This document shows, in pieces, positions 1-5,573 of a stretch of DNA of 5,914 nt (positions within the stretch are counted from its first letter, which is position 1; each line of letters starts with the position of its first letter). The notes beneath the pieces were generated by a model. The model did no database searches. It saw nothing but the letters and a program-made list of their open reading frames with translations, and was not told where the DNA came from. The stretch is taken from assembly GCA_026984715.1 (NCBI GenBank), contig JALSRO010000006.1:1-5914 (forward strand). Direction: 5' to 3'. Both the position numbers and the translations under genes were made by a program. The stretch comes from Chromatiales bacterium. GTDB lineage: Bacteria > Pseudomonadota > Gammaproteobacteria > Thiohalospirales > Thiohalospiraceae.

Positions 1-1
1 G

Positions 2-1249
2 GCGGTGATGCCGCTGCCGACCACATACGCCCATTTCTACGAAAACCTGGTGCTGTTTGCGCAGTTCCTGTTCTGGGGGATCTGGTGGCCCTTCGTCATG
101 GTGGCCACCATGCTGCTGGGACGGGTTTGGTGCGGCGTCTTCTGTCCGGAAGGGGCACTCACCGAATGGGCCAGCCGCCACGGCCGCGGCGGAGCCATCC
201 CCCGCTGGATGCGCTGGGGCGGTTGGCCGTTCACCGCCTTCGTACTCACCACCGTCTACGGTCAGCTCGTCAGTGTCTACGAATATCCGAAGGCGACCCT
301 GTTGATCCTCGGCGGCTCCACTGTCGCCGCCATGGTGGTCGGCTTTCTCTATGGACGGGGGAAACGGGTCTGGTGTCGCCACCTCTGCCCGGCAAACGGC
401 GTGTTCGCCCTGCTCTCCCGGCTGGCACCGGTACAGTTTCGTGTGGACCGGGAGCGCTGGCGGCAGGCCCCGCGCCGGACCCCCGCCGTGGATTGCGCGC
501 CACTGATCAACATCCGCGAGATGCGTGGCAACAGCAGTTGCCATATGTGTGGCCGCTGCAGCGGCCATCGGGGAGCGGTGGCGCTGGCCCGCCGCTCCCC
601 CAACCGGGAGATTCTCGCCCTGAGGCGCGAGGAAGTCTCCCGGTGGGAGGCCATGCTGCTGCTGTTCGGCCTGCTCGGCGTCGCCACCGGTGCCTTCCAG
701 TGGTCCGCATCACCCTGGTTCGTACAACTGAAACAGAGCGTGGCGGAGTGGCTGATCGACAGGGAGATCTTCTGGCCGCTCGGCAATGGTGCTCCCTGGT
801 GGCTGCTGACCCACTACCCCGAGACCAACGACCTGTTTACCTGGCTGGACGGCGCCCTGATCCTGTTCTACATCGCCACCACCGCACTGCTCATCGGCGG
901 GGTATCCCTGCTGGCGCTGCGCCTTGCCGGCTGGCTGATGGGGCTGCGCACCGTTCCGTGGCACCTGGTCTATGGATTCATCCCCCTCGCCGGAATCAGC
1001 ATATTCCTCGGCCTCTCCTCCCTCACCGTCACCCTGCTGAAAGCGGAGCGGATCGGACTCCCGTGGGTGCCCGGAATGCGTGCCGTACTGCTGGCCGTGG
1101 CCCTGCTCTGGAGCGGATGGTTACTGTGGCGCCTGCTCGGAGTCGAGGCCGTCCTCCGCGACCACCTGCTACGCCGCGGCGCCGCCTGGCTCTTCCTCAT
1201 GGTTGCTGCCGGTACGGTCGTCTGGAGCTGGGTGGATATGTTCTATTGA
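2..1249 (+). CDS. Membrane-bound 4Fe-4S polyferredoxin, NapH/NosR/CcoG-like (5' partial)
   Basis: This is an integral membrane iron-sulfur protein, probably moving electrons between the quinone pool or a flavoprotein and a partner oxidoreductase; the partner is not visible. Numbering from the GTG at base 5, about eight hydrophobic helices can be seen, near residues 15-38, 72-93, 95-113, 215-235, 281-305, 320-345, 360-380 and 392-412. Two CxxxCP motifs typical of the NapH/NosR/CcoG group follow helices (C43/C47 and C124/C128). A soluble loop carries C164 and then C179-x2-C182-x2-C185. The usual fourth ferredoxin cysteine followed by proline is absent after C185, so C164 may be the fourth ligand. 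GTG and ATG codons sit at bases 5 and 8, but the frame stays open to the window edge and such proteins usually have another helix before the first CxxxCP, so the true start is probably outside. The gene ends at a TGA 168 bp before the tRNA 3' end. Family membership is fairly sure; the specific electron partner is unknown. Confidence 0.8.
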   Translation, partial: AVMPLPTTYAHFYENLVLFAQFLFWGIWWPFVMVATMLLGRVWCGVFCPEGALTEWASRHGRGGAIPRWMRWGGWPFTAFVLTTVYGQLVSVYEYPKATLLILGGSTVAAMVVGFLYGRGKRVWCRHLCPANGVFALLSRLAPVQFRVDRERWRQAPRRTPAVDCAPLINIREMRGNSSCHMCGRCSGHRGAVALARRSPNREILALRREEVSRWEAMLLLFGLLGVATGAFQWSASPWFVQLKQSVAEWLIDREIFWPLGNGAPWWLLTHYPETNDLFTWLDGALILFYIATTALLIGGVSLLALRLAGWLMGLRTVPWHLVYGFIPLAGISIFLGLSSLTVTLLKAERIGLPWVPGMRAVLLAVALLWSGWLLWRLLGVEAVLRDHLLRRGAAWLFLMVAAGTVVWSWVDMFY

Positions 1250-1265
1250 CACAGCCACGCGGTTC

Positions 1266-1298
1266 ACCCTGATTGAAGGGTCCGTTATCGCTGAACGG
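1266..1298 (+). other. Two adjacent small hairpins downstream of the polyferredoxin gene
   Basis: ACCCT-GATTGA-AGGGT (1266-1281) is followed directly by CCGTT-ATCGCTG-AACGG (1282-1298). They begin 16 bases after the polyferredoxin stop codon. Neither is followed by a T-run on either strand, so neither is a standard intrinsic terminator. They could be a 3'-end stabilising or Rho-associated structure, or chance. The rest of the 1250-1417 spacer shows no gene. Confidence 0.25.
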
Positions 1299-1417
1299 CC
1301 AGAGAAACGGGAGGCAGGCGTGTTGGAGCCAGGACGGAAAACGGCCCCCAGAATGTGCTCTATCCTGCGGCGGTGGGATGGCCCTGCATCCATTGGTGTG
1401 CTCTCGAAGAGCTGGAA

Positions 1418-1504
1418 TGGTGCCGAGGAGAGGACTTGAACCTCCACGGGGTTACCCCCACTAGCACCTGAAGCTAGCGTGTCTACCAATTTCACCACCT
1501 CGGC
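1418..1504 (-). tRNA. tRNA-Leu, anticodon CAG
   Basis: The reverse complement folds as a complete class II tRNA. The acceptor stem is GCCGAGG/CCTCGGC, with discriminator A and an encoded CCA at 1418-1420. The D arm has a GTG/CAC stem and the TTGGTAGA loop typical of tRNA-Leu. The anticodon stem is CTAGC/GCTAG, with loop TTCAGGT giving anticodon CAG at complement(1468..1470), followed by G37. The long variable arm is a GGGG/CCCC hairpin with a TAA loop. The T arm is GGAGG-TTCAAGT-CCTCT. It reads CUG leucine codons, which are frequent in the neighbouring genes. It is transcribed divergently from rnr from the promoter at 1544-1571. A tRNA-Leu beside rnr is, from memory, also found in Pseudomonas, so this is probably an inherited arrangement. 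No second copy of the tRNA 3' end or integrase is present to suggest use as an attachment site. Confidence 0.97.
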
Positions 1505-1518
1505 AAAGGTCTGTGATG

Positions 1519-1535
1519 TGTTACCATTGGTAACA
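1519..1535. promoter_or_regulatory. Perfect 17-bp palindrome in the tRNA-Leu leader
   Basis: The sequence TGTTACCATTGGTAACA reads identically on both strands apart from its single central base, giving 8-bp arms around one T. It lies between the tRNA-Leu promoter -10 box and the mature tRNA 5' end, at about +3 to +19 of the predicted transcript. It could be a transcription-factor operator that blocks the tRNA promoter. It could instead be a hairpin in the tRNA 5' leader, with a 7-bp stem and triloop. The half-site TGTTACC resembles the GntR gluconate operator half-site as I remember it, but the odd centre does not match that even-spaced operator, so no regulator is named. Confidence 0.5.
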
Positions 1536-1543
1536 AGAGCGGA

Positions 1544-1571
1544 ATTCTACCTGACTTTGCTTGATTGTCAA
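1544..1571 (-). promoter_or_regulatory. sigma70 promoter for tRNA-Leu
   Basis: On the minus strand a perfect -35 box TTGACA (complement 1566-1571) is followed after 16 bp by TAGAAT (complement 1544-1549), a five of six match to the -10 consensus. The next bases, TCCGCTC, are a fairly GC-rich discriminator, as often seen at stringently controlled stable-RNA promoters. The predicted transcription start is near 1537, giving a 5' leader of about 33 nt before the mature tRNA. The assignment rests on sequence match and ideal position. Confidence 0.75.
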
Positions 1572-1593
1572 TGTTCCTCCCTCCCCATACAGT
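1565..1593 (+). promoter_or_regulatory. Candidate rnr promoter sharing its -35 with the tRNA promoter
   Basis: TTGTCA (1565-1570, five of six to the -35 consensus), 17 bp, then TACAGT (1588-1593, four of six to the -10 consensus, with the important first T, second A and last T kept). The start would be near base 1600, leaving a short leader that still includes the AGGA ribosome site. The -35 box overlaps the opposite-strand TTGACA of the tRNA promoter by five bases. The -10 is weak, so a different or additional start upstream is possible. Confidence 0.45.
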
Positions 1594-1604
1594 GATTTTG
1601 AACC

Positions 1605-1608
1605 AGGA
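1605..1608 (+). promoter_or_regulatory. rnr ribosome binding site
   Basis: AGGA lies five bases before the ATG at 1614. It supports that start, as does the conserved N-terminal motif of RNase R that follows it. Confidence 0.6.
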
Positions 1609-1613
1609 TTGAT

Positions 1614-3842
1614 ATGACCGACGACACCTCCTCTTTGAGAGAGAAAGACCCTTACGCAGAGCGTGAAGCTCAGAAATATGATAACCCCATCCCCAGCCGT
1701 GAATTCATCATGCAACTCCTGGACAAACAGGGCGAGCTGATGACCCGTACGCAGATCGCTGAGGCGCTCGGGCTGCAGAGCGATGAGCAGCTCGAGGCGC
1801 TGCGCCGCCGTCTGCGCGCCATGGAGCGGGATGGCCAGCTGATCCGTAACCGCAAGGGTGGCTATGGTCTGGTGAGCAAGATGGATCTGGTGTGCGGCCG
1901 GGTGATCGGTCATCCGGATGGATTCGGGTTTCTGGTTCCGGATGAGGGGGGGGAGGATCTGTTTCTGAGTGCGCGCGAGATGCGAGGTGTCTTCCATGGT
2001 GACCGGGTGATGGCCCGCGTGGCCGGCATCGATCGCCGGGGCCGGCGGGAAGGGGCCATCGTGGAGGTGCTGGAGCGTAACACCCATACCGTTGTCGGAC
2101 GTTATTTCGTCGAGGGCGGAGTGGGTTTCGTCATCCCGGACAACAAGCGCCTGGTTCAGGACATCCTGGTGGCGAAGGGTGAGGGGATGGGTGCCGAGGA
2201 GGGCCAGATCGTCACGGTGGAGATCATCGAGCAACCCACCAAACGCAGCCGGCCGCTGGGGCGCATAGTGGAGGTGCTCGGCGACCACATGGCTCCTGGG
2301 ATGGAGATCGAGATTGCCATTCGTTCGTATGGCCTTCCCCGCGGCTGGCCACCCCAGGTGGAGAGAGAGATCGCGGTATTCGAGGAGGAGGTCCCGGAGG
2401 AGGCCAAGAGGGGAAGAGAAGATCTGCGCCAGCTGCCGCTGGTGACCATCGACGGTGAGGATGCCCGGGATTTCGACGACGCGGTGTTCTGCCGCGCGGT
2501 GCAGGGGGGCTGGAAGCTGCTGGTGGCCATCGCCGATGTCTCCAGCTACGTCTCGCCCGGCACCGCGCTGGATGACGAGGCGCGGGAGAGGGGCACTTCG
2601 GTCTACTTCCCGGAGCGGGTGATCCCGATGCTGCCCGAGGTGCTCTCCAACGGCCTCTGCTCGCTGAATCCCGATGTGGATCGGCTCTGCATGGTGTGCG
2701 AGCTCTCCTTCAACAGCGCGGGAGAGGTGACCGGCTACCGCTTCTTCGACGGGGTGATGCGCTCCCACGCCCGCCTGACCTACACCGATGTTGCCGCCAT
2801 GCTGGTGGATGGGGATGAACCCCTGCGCCGCCGGCACAGCGAGCTGCTGCCCCATCTGGAACAGCTCTATGCGCTGTTTCAGGCGCTGCGCAAACAGCGC
2901 GAGCGGCGCGGGGCGATGGATTTCATCACCACCGAGACCCGCATCGTGTTCGGGCCGGAGCGCAAGATCGAGCAGATCGTGCCGCTGGAGCGCAACGAGG
3001 CGCACATGCTGATCGAGGAGTTCATGGTGGCGGCCAACGTGGCGGCAGCCGATTTTCTGCTCAGGAACAGAATCCCCGCCCTCTACCGGGTACACGAAGG
3101 GCCGACAGCGGAGAAGCTGGAGGCGCTGCGCGAGTTCCTCAGCGAGCTGGGGCTGCAGCTGGAGGGCGGCGAAAAACCGCAGGCGCGTCACTTCGCCAAA
3201 CTGCTCAACCAGATCAAGGAGCGTCCCGACGCCCATCTGATCCAGACCGTCCTGCTGCGCAGCATGCGCCAGGCGGTCTACACCCCGGACAACGAGGGCC
3301 ATTTCGGGCTCGCCTTCGACGCCTACGCCCACTTCACCTCACCCATCCGCCGCTATCCCGATCTGGTGGTGCACCGCGCCATCCGTCACATCCTCTCCGG
3401 TAGGAAGCGGGCGCAGCTGCCCTGGTCCCACGAGGATATGGTACTGCTCGGCGAGCACTGCTCCATGACCGAACGGCGCGCCGACGATGCCACCCGTGAT
3501 GCCGTGGACTGGCTCAAGTGCGAGTACATGATGGACAAGATCGGCGAAGTCTATGACGGCGTGATCAGCAGCGTCACCGGCTTCGGCCTGTTCGTCGATC
3601 TGGAGCAGATCTACGTGGAGGGGCTGGTGCATGTGACCGCGCTGGGGAACGACTACTTCCACTTCGATCCCGCCAAACACCGCCTCAGCGGCGAGCGCAC
3701 CGGCAAGAGCTACCGCCTGGGCGACAAGATCCAGGTCAAGGTGGTGCGCGTCGATCTCGACGAGCGCAAGATCGACTTCGAGCTGGCCGAGCCGGCCGCG
3801 AGGACGGAAAAGCCGAAAAAGCGACGCAAGCGCAGGCGCTGA
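1614..3842 (+). CDS. rnr: Ribonuclease R, 3'-5' exoribonuclease
   Basis: RNase R degrades RNA processively from the 3' end, including structured RNA. It acts in rRNA and tRNA quality control, mRNA decay and trans-translation. The 742-residue protein opens with the typical EREA-KYxNPIPSREFI segment and an N-terminal winged-helix region (about 30-87). Two cold-shock-type OB domains follow (about 90-155 and 160-235), then the RNB catalytic domain (about 270-600). The metal-binding motif IDGEDARDFDDAV gives D280, D286, D288 and D289, equivalent to E. coli D272, D278, D280 and D281. The SPIRRYPD motif has R579/R580. An S1 domain spans about 643-724. A short basic tail, KPKKRRKRRR, ends the protein. 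E. coli RNase R is about 813 residues because of a much longer lysine-rich tail. The gene leads an operon: its TGA overlaps the rlmB ATG by one base. A run of eight G at 1946-1953 lies in codons for DEGGED and keeps the frame. Confidence 0.98.
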   Translation: MTDDTSSLREKDPYAEREAQKYDNPIPSREFIMQLLDKQGELMTRTQIAEALGLQSDEQLEALRRRLRAMERDGQLIRNRKGGYGLVSKMDLVCGRVIGHPDGFGFLVPDEGGEDLFLSAREMRGVFHGDRVMARVAGIDRRGRREGAIVEVLERNTHTVVGRYFVEGGVGFVIPDNKRLVQDILVAKGEGMGAEEGQIVTVEIIEQPTKRSRPLGRIVEVLGDHMAPGMEIEIAIRSYGLPRGWPPQVEREIAVFEEEVPEEAKRGREDLRQLPLVTIDGEDARDFDDAVFCRAVQGGWKLLVAIADVSSYVSPGTALDDEARERGTSVYFPERVIPMLPEVLSNGLCSLNPDVDRLCMVCELSFNSAGEVTGYRFFDGVMRSHARLTYTDVAAMLVDGDEPLRRRHSELLPHLEQLYALFQALRKQRERRGAMDFITTETRIVFGPERKIEQIVPLERNEAHMLIEEFMVAANVAAADFLLRNRIPALYRVHEGPTAEKLEALREFLSELGLQLEGGEKPQARHFAKLLNQIKERPDAHLIQTVLLRSMRQAVYTPDNEGHFGLAFDAYAHFTSPIRRYPDLVVHRAIRHILSGRKRAQLPWSHEDMVLLGEHCSMTERRADDATRDAVDWLKCEYMMDKIGEVYDGVISSVTGFGLFVDLEQIYVEGLVHVTALGNDYFHFDPAKHRLSGERTGKSYRLGDKIQVKVVRVDLDERKIDFELAEPAARTEKPKKRRKRRR

Positions 3843-4591
3843 TGGCGGCAGCGGAACGGCAGGATCGTATTTATGGACTGCATGCGGTGCGCGTGGCGCT
3901 GGAGCGGGGGCAGGTCAGGGAGCTGTGGTGCGACCGGCAGCGCCGTGATGAGCGCATGGAGGCGATTCGCCAGGCGGCGCGGCAGGCCGGGATCGCGGTT
4001 CAGGAAACCTCCCCCAAACAGCTGAACGCCCTGCTGCCCGAGGTGCGGCACCAGGGGGTGATAGCCACCCTGCACCCGGCCCGGGAGTGGGGCGAGCGGG
4101 ATCTGGAAGAGCTGCTGCAGGGTCTCGCCCATCCCCCTTTCCTGCTGGTGCTGGACGGCGTGCAGGACCCGCACAACCTGGGCGCCTGCCTGCGCAGCGC
4201 CGATGCGGTGGGGGTGGACGCGGTGATCGCCCCGCGGGATCGCGCGGCCGGTCTGACCGCCACCGTGCGCAAGGTGGCCTGCGGCGCAGCGCAGAGCGTC
4301 CCCTTCATCCGCGTCACCAATCTGGCGCGCACCCTGCGCCATCTGCGCAGCTCCGGAGTCTGGCTGATCGGCACGGCCGGAGAGACCAACCGCGAGCTCT
4401 ACCAGACCGACCTGACCGGTCCGCTGGCCATCGTGATGGGGGCAGAGGGGCGCGGCCTGCGCCGCCTGACCCGGGAGAGCTGCGACCTGCTGGTGAAGAT
4501 CCCCATGACCGGCGTGGTGGAGAGTCTCAACGTCTCGGTTGCCACTGCGGTCTGCCTGTACGAGGCGCTGCGTCAGCGGCGTTTGCAATGA
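3842..4591 (+). CDS. rlmB: 23S rRNA (guanosine-2'-O)-methyltransferase RlmB
   Basis: RlmB transfers a methyl group from S-adenosylmethionine to the 2'-O of G2251 (E. coli numbering) in the 23S rRNA P-loop. The 249 residues match the family length. An N-terminal L30e-like RNA-binding domain (about 6-80) begins with the typical IYGLHAVRVALE. A SPOUT (trefoil-knot) methyltransferase domain follows (about 100-245). All three SPOUT motifs are intact: LDGVQDPHNLGACLRSA with N112, MGAEGRGL with E202, and SLNVSVA with S228 and N230, the last two forming the cofactor-binding knot. The ATG overlaps the rnr stop as TGATG. Only a weak GCAGG lies upstream, so translational coupling to rnr is likely. The rnr-rlmB pairing is conserved in gammaproteobacteria. 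The 3' end overlaps the next gene by four bases. Confidence 0.97.
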   Translation: MAAAERQDRIYGLHAVRVALERGQVRELWCDRQRRDERMEAIRQAARQAGIAVQETSPKQLNALLPEVRHQGVIATLHPAREWGERDLEELLQGLAHPPFLLVLDGVQDPHNLGACLRSADAVGVDAVIAPRDRAAGLTATVRKVACGAAQSVPFIRVTNLARTLRHLRSSGVWLIGTAGETNRELYQTDLTGPLAIVMGAEGRGLRRLTRESCDLLVKIPMTGVVESLNVSVATAVCLYEALRQRRLQ

Positions 4592-4851
4592 GCGAGTGGT
4601 ATGTCTACATGGTCCGCTGCGCCGATGGCACGCTCTATACCGGCATCGCAAAGAATATCGAATCCCGTATCGCACAGCACAATGCAGGGCAGGGGGCCAA
4701 GTACACCCGTGGCCGGCTGCCTGTCCATCTAATCTATCAGGAGCTTGCCGGAAACCGCGGCGCAGCACTACGGCGGGAGCTGGAGATAAAGCGCTTGCCG
4801 GTGGCGGAGAAACAGCGGCTGGCAGCCCGGTTATCGATTCCGGGCCGATAA
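4588..4851 (+). CDS. GIY-YIG domain protein, YhbQ/UPF0213 family
   Basis: This 87-residue protein is a single minimal GIY-YIG nuclease domain. The ATG at 4588 overlaps the rlmB stop as ATGA, and the N-terminus SEWYVYMVRCADGTLYTGIA is the standard start of this family. The reading frame is open further upstream, but that stretch is only a shadow of rlmB. Visible active-site features are V6-Y7-M8 (GIY position), Y17-T18-G19 (YIG position), R27 and H31 on the first helix, and E64 in ALRREL-EIK as the metal ligand. The KYTRGRLP segment is characteristic of YhbQ/YazA-type members. Family knowledge suggests a small nucleic-acid hydrolase, but its physiological substrate is not well defined. Placement as third gene behind rnr and rlmB suggests co-translation with RNA-processing genes, though this may be chance operon membership. 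No good Shine-Dalgarno is present, so it probably depends on coupling. Confidence 0.9.
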   Translation: MSEWYVYMVRCADGTLYTGIAKNIESRIAQHNAGQGAKYTRGRLPVHLIYQELAGNRGAALRRELEIKRLPVAEKQRLAARLSIPGR

Positions 4852-4870
4852 TTGCGGCCTTCTGTTGTTG
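4842..4870 (+). terminator. Plausible weak intrinsic terminator of the rnr-rlmB-GIY-YIG operon
   Basis: GGCCG-ATAATTG-CGGCC (4843-4859) forms a 5-bp GC-rich stem with a 7-nt loop, extendable by a G-U pair (4842/4860). It is followed by the T-rich stretch TTCTGTTGTTG. The TAA stop of the upstream gene lies in the loop. A second hairpin, GCCCGG/CCGGGC (4825-4845), shares bases with it, so the two are mutually exclusive. The T-tract is interrupted, so termination may be partial. Confidence 0.4.
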
Positions 4871-4935
4871 ACTTTCGGGAGGAGCGGACTAAAGGTTATA
4901 CAGGTTGCTTCACTTTTCCCGGAACCGCAGAGCAC

Positions 4936-4943
4936 GAGGTGGA
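4936..4943 (+). promoter_or_regulatory. Ribosome binding site fixing the flavoprotein start
   Basis: GAGGTGGA lies six bases before the ATG at 4950. It favours this start over the in-frame upstream codon at 4905, whose extra 15 residues are basic and unlike the family, which begins just before the beta-strand VIGIVGS. Confidence 0.65.
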
Positions 4944-4949
4944 CAGACA

Positions 4950-5555
4950 ATGACCAGCCAGGGCAGGGTTATCGGTATCGTCGGAAGCTATCGCAAACAG
5001 GGCATCGTCGATTCGGCGGTCAGTGAAATTTTACGGGCGGCGGAACAGCAGGGGGTGGAAACAAAAAAGATCTATCTTCTGGATCGGCACATCGAGTTTT
5101 GCACCAACTGCCGCACCTGCATGCAGGAGCCCGGTGAGGCGCGCGGAAAATGTGTTCTGGAAGATGATCTGGAGGGGCTGCTGACAGAGATAGAGCAGGC
5201 TGACTATCTGGTTATCGGTGCTCCGGTAAATTTCTCCAACGTCAACGCCCTTACCCGAAGGTTCATGGAGCGCTGCGTCGGATTTGCCTGGTGGCCGTGG
5301 GAAAGCCCGGCGCCAAAGATAAGAAAACGCACCAGAAACAAACGGGCAGTACTGGTATCCGCCAGCGGCGCCCCGGCATGGATGAGCAGATATTTTACCG
5401 GCACACTGGGTGCGCTGAAAAAAATGGCAACCCTGTTTGGCGCCAAACCGGTCGGGGTGCTCTGGGTCGGCCTCGTCAACAGGGAGCACATGGAACTGCC
5501 GCAGAAGAGCAGCCTCAAGGCACGTGTCCTGGGAAGGAAGCTGGTTGCAAATTGA
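4950..5555 (+). CDS. Flavodoxin-fold NAD(P)H-dependent reductase, iron-sulfur flavoprotein-like
   Basis: This is a 201-residue protein of the FMN reductase/flavodoxin-like superfamily, expected to bind FMN and carry out cytoplasmic electron transfer; the substrate is unknown. The first strand and phosphate loop are VIGIVGSYRKQG (residues 7-18). The strand and loop at YLVIGAPVNFSNVNALTRRFMER match the family's second flavin-contact segment. A third strand is AVLVSASG. Between them are four cysteines, C51-x2-C54-x2-C57-x10-C68, then VLEDDLEGLL, in the position where archaeal iron-sulfur flavoproteins (Isf) bind a 4Fe-4S cluster, although the last gap is longer than the compact Isf motif. The C-terminal helix and strand (GALKKMATLFGAKPVGVLWVG) are ordinary for the group. 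The gene follows a 98-bp gap with a probable terminator, so it is likely its own unit, but no convincing promoter was found. It appears somewhat richer in A/T-ended codons than the rnr operon. It converges on rmuC with 18 bp between the stops. Confidence 0.85.
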   Translation: MTSQGRVIGIVGSYRKQGIVDSAVSEILRAAEQQGVETKKIYLLDRHIEFCTNCRTCMQEPGEARGKCVLEDDLEGLLTEIEQADYLVIGAPVNFSNVNALTRRFMERCVGFAWWPWESPAPKIRKRTRNKRAVLVSASGAPAWMSRYFTGTLGALKKMATLFGAKPVGVLWVGLVNREHMELPQKSSLKARVLGRKLVAN

Positions 5556-5573
5556 TGTTGGAACAGTTTCTAC

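Noticed and set aside
85..1272. 395-codon alternative plus-strand frame inside the polyferredoxin gene
   Set aside because: Arg/Pro-rich shadow translation without membrane or cysteine pattern. The overlapping frame carries clear helices and Fe-S motifs.
1273..1464. Plus-strand 63-codon frame ending RRGLEPPRGYPH
   Set aside because: Its end is the reverse-strand translation of the tRNA-Leu 3' half, a known artefact, and no ribosome site precedes it.
1169..1498. Minus-strand frame starting MVKLVDTLASGASGG
   Set aside because: This is the classic false protein made by translating tRNA-Leu; the tRNA fold fully explains the sequence.
1418..1504. tRNA-Leu as an integration site of a genomic island
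   Set aside because: No integrase and no repeated copy of the tRNA 3' end are seen in the window, and both flanks look like core genome.
1946..1953. Run of eight G in rnr as a phase-variable tract
   Set aside because: It lies in a variable loop coding for glycines in an essential-type housekeeping gene with the frame intact. Nothing supports switching; it is at most a sequencing-error hotspot.
1521..3332. 603-codon open frame antisense to most of rnr
   Set aside because: It is fully covered by the unmistakable rnr gene. Its translation is a biased His/Leu/Gln/Asp-rich composition with no recognisable domain, and it runs through the promoter region. GC-rich coding bias commonly leaves such antisense frames open.
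4087..4587. Long N-terminal extension of the GIY-YIG frame
   Set aside because: It overlaps the catalytic half of rlmB in another frame and is Arg/Gly/Pro-rich. The family's normal N-terminus begins exactly at the ATG at 4588.
4868..4902. Possible promoter for the flavoprotein gene (TTGACT ... TATACA)
   Set aside because: The spacing between the boxes is 23 bp, too long for a sigma70 promoter, and no better pair was found in the gap.
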